A stretch of 64,000 bases of DNA from DASTFY01 sp963813375 (lineage in GTDB: Bacteria; Actinomycetota; Acidimicrobiia; Acidimicrobiales; Ilumatobacteraceae): assembly GCA_963813375.1 (NCBI GenBank), contig CAWEYT010000021.1, forward strand, positions 124,001 to 188,000, in the 5' to 3' direction. A program made the position numbers and the translations under genes. Below the pieces are notes generated by a model that worked only from the letters and a program-made list of their open reading frames with translations, was not told the origin of the DNA and made no database searches. Of this stretch, positions 63,775 through 64,000 are shown in pieces; positions within the stretch are counted from its first letter, which is position 1, and every line of letters starts with the position of its first letter.

Positions 63775-64000
63775 GGCTCGGTCGGCGCTCCTGCGGTGAA
63801 GTCCTGGACGGCGCGGGTGCCTTCGAGGAAGGCCTCCTCCAGGGTCGATGACTGCGGTGCCAGCTCGTGGAGCGCGATGCCGAGATGCGCTGCCGTGTCC
63901 CCGACGGTCGCGGCAGCGACACCGCGCACGTCCGCTCCGTCCGGGCCGTCCCATTCGAGCGTGGCGCCTTGGCGCTCGAGCGCCGCTCCCAGCGCCGCCA
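63771..64000 (-). CDS. ABC transporter ATP-binding protein, C-terminal end
   Basis: Only the last 76 residues lie in the window. LEWDGPDGADVRGVAAATVG and LHELAPQSSTLEEAFLEGT match the C-terminal extension of DrrA/CcmA-type ATPases that pair with ABC-2 permeases, as does the coupling (GTGA) with the downstream permease. The nucleotide-binding part lies beyond base 64000. Confidence 0.75.
   Translation of the reverse strand, partial: AALGAALERQGATLEWDGPDGADVRGVAAATVGDTAAHLGIALHELAPQSSTLEEAFLEGTRAVQDFTAGAPTEP

Noticed and set aside
1..64000. Mobile element, prophage or integron as the reason for the caspase locus
   Set aside because: No transposase, integrase, att-like repeats or tRNA gene was seen, and base composition around 10-20 kb looks like the rest.

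Overview
The window is very GC-rich, nearly all coding, and uses many GTG starts. It carries F420-linked enzymes (LLM oxidoreductase, FrhB-like protein, PPOX-fold protein), a mycofactocin-associated redox operon, a DinB-fold TIGR03086 protein, SARP and SigE-type regulators and many leaderless TANNNT promoters. This points to a free-living Actinomycetota chromosome; Acidimicrobiia is my best guess, but that is an inference from gene content, not phylogeny. I saw no rRNA, tRNA, CRISPR array, transposase or phage module, and no gene-free stretch above 300 bases.

Layout. 1-2.1 kb: an ABC-2 exporter pair (permease cut by the window edge). 2.2-3.0 kb: a broken LamG-like lipoprotein. 3.0-7.0 kb: a DUF72 protein and a probable hydroxyproline catabolic set (DadA-like oxidase, proline racemase-family enzyme, DapA-family deaminase). 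7.0-10.1 kb: a serine hydrolase, then an ArsR-type regulator whose start codon abuts a 28-bp perfect palindrome, and an MFS exporter. 10.1-19.9 kb: the most unusual locus, with two caspase-fold (C14) proteins, a CHAT-protease/TPR protein, an M15 peptidoglycan hydrolase without a signal peptide, three small proteins of unknown function and a SARP activator. 20-31 kb: a DMFase-like protein, carbonic anhydrase, LLM oxidoreductase, VOC and HdeD-like proteins, an FrhB-like protein coupled to a broken voltage-gated channel, a PadR regulator divergent from a Rieske N-demethylase/sarcosine oxidase pair (betaine-type catabolism), and small housekeeping proteins. 31-39 kb: an alanine racemase-like protein, DedA, a zinc metallopeptidase, and a lipid or steroid type group (acyl-CoA synthetase, ferredoxin, P450, enoyl-CoA hydratase). 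38-45.8 kb: a secreted Asp/Gly-rich protein, ECF sigma factor with membrane partner, PrsW, a PI-PLC-like membrane protein, Fur and PAP2. 45.8-52.9 kb: lipid and envelope genes, including a ceramidase-PlsC fusion, plus MsrB. 52.7-59.6 kb: OYE, etfA, fixC, fixX, etfB and mftF in one overlapping minus-strand run. 59.7-64 kb: rlmB, ispF, ispD, a CRP-family regulator divergent from ispD over a 25-bp palindrome, dienelactone hydrolase, and a second ABC-2 transporter cut by the window edge.

About twenty genes need one or more single-base frame changes to give full-length family members, several at C/G homopolymers. I annotate these as whole loci and state where the frame changes. The simplest reading is indel error in the source assembly, but the ion channel, the LamG protein and the PI-PLC protein have so many breaks that real decay is possible.
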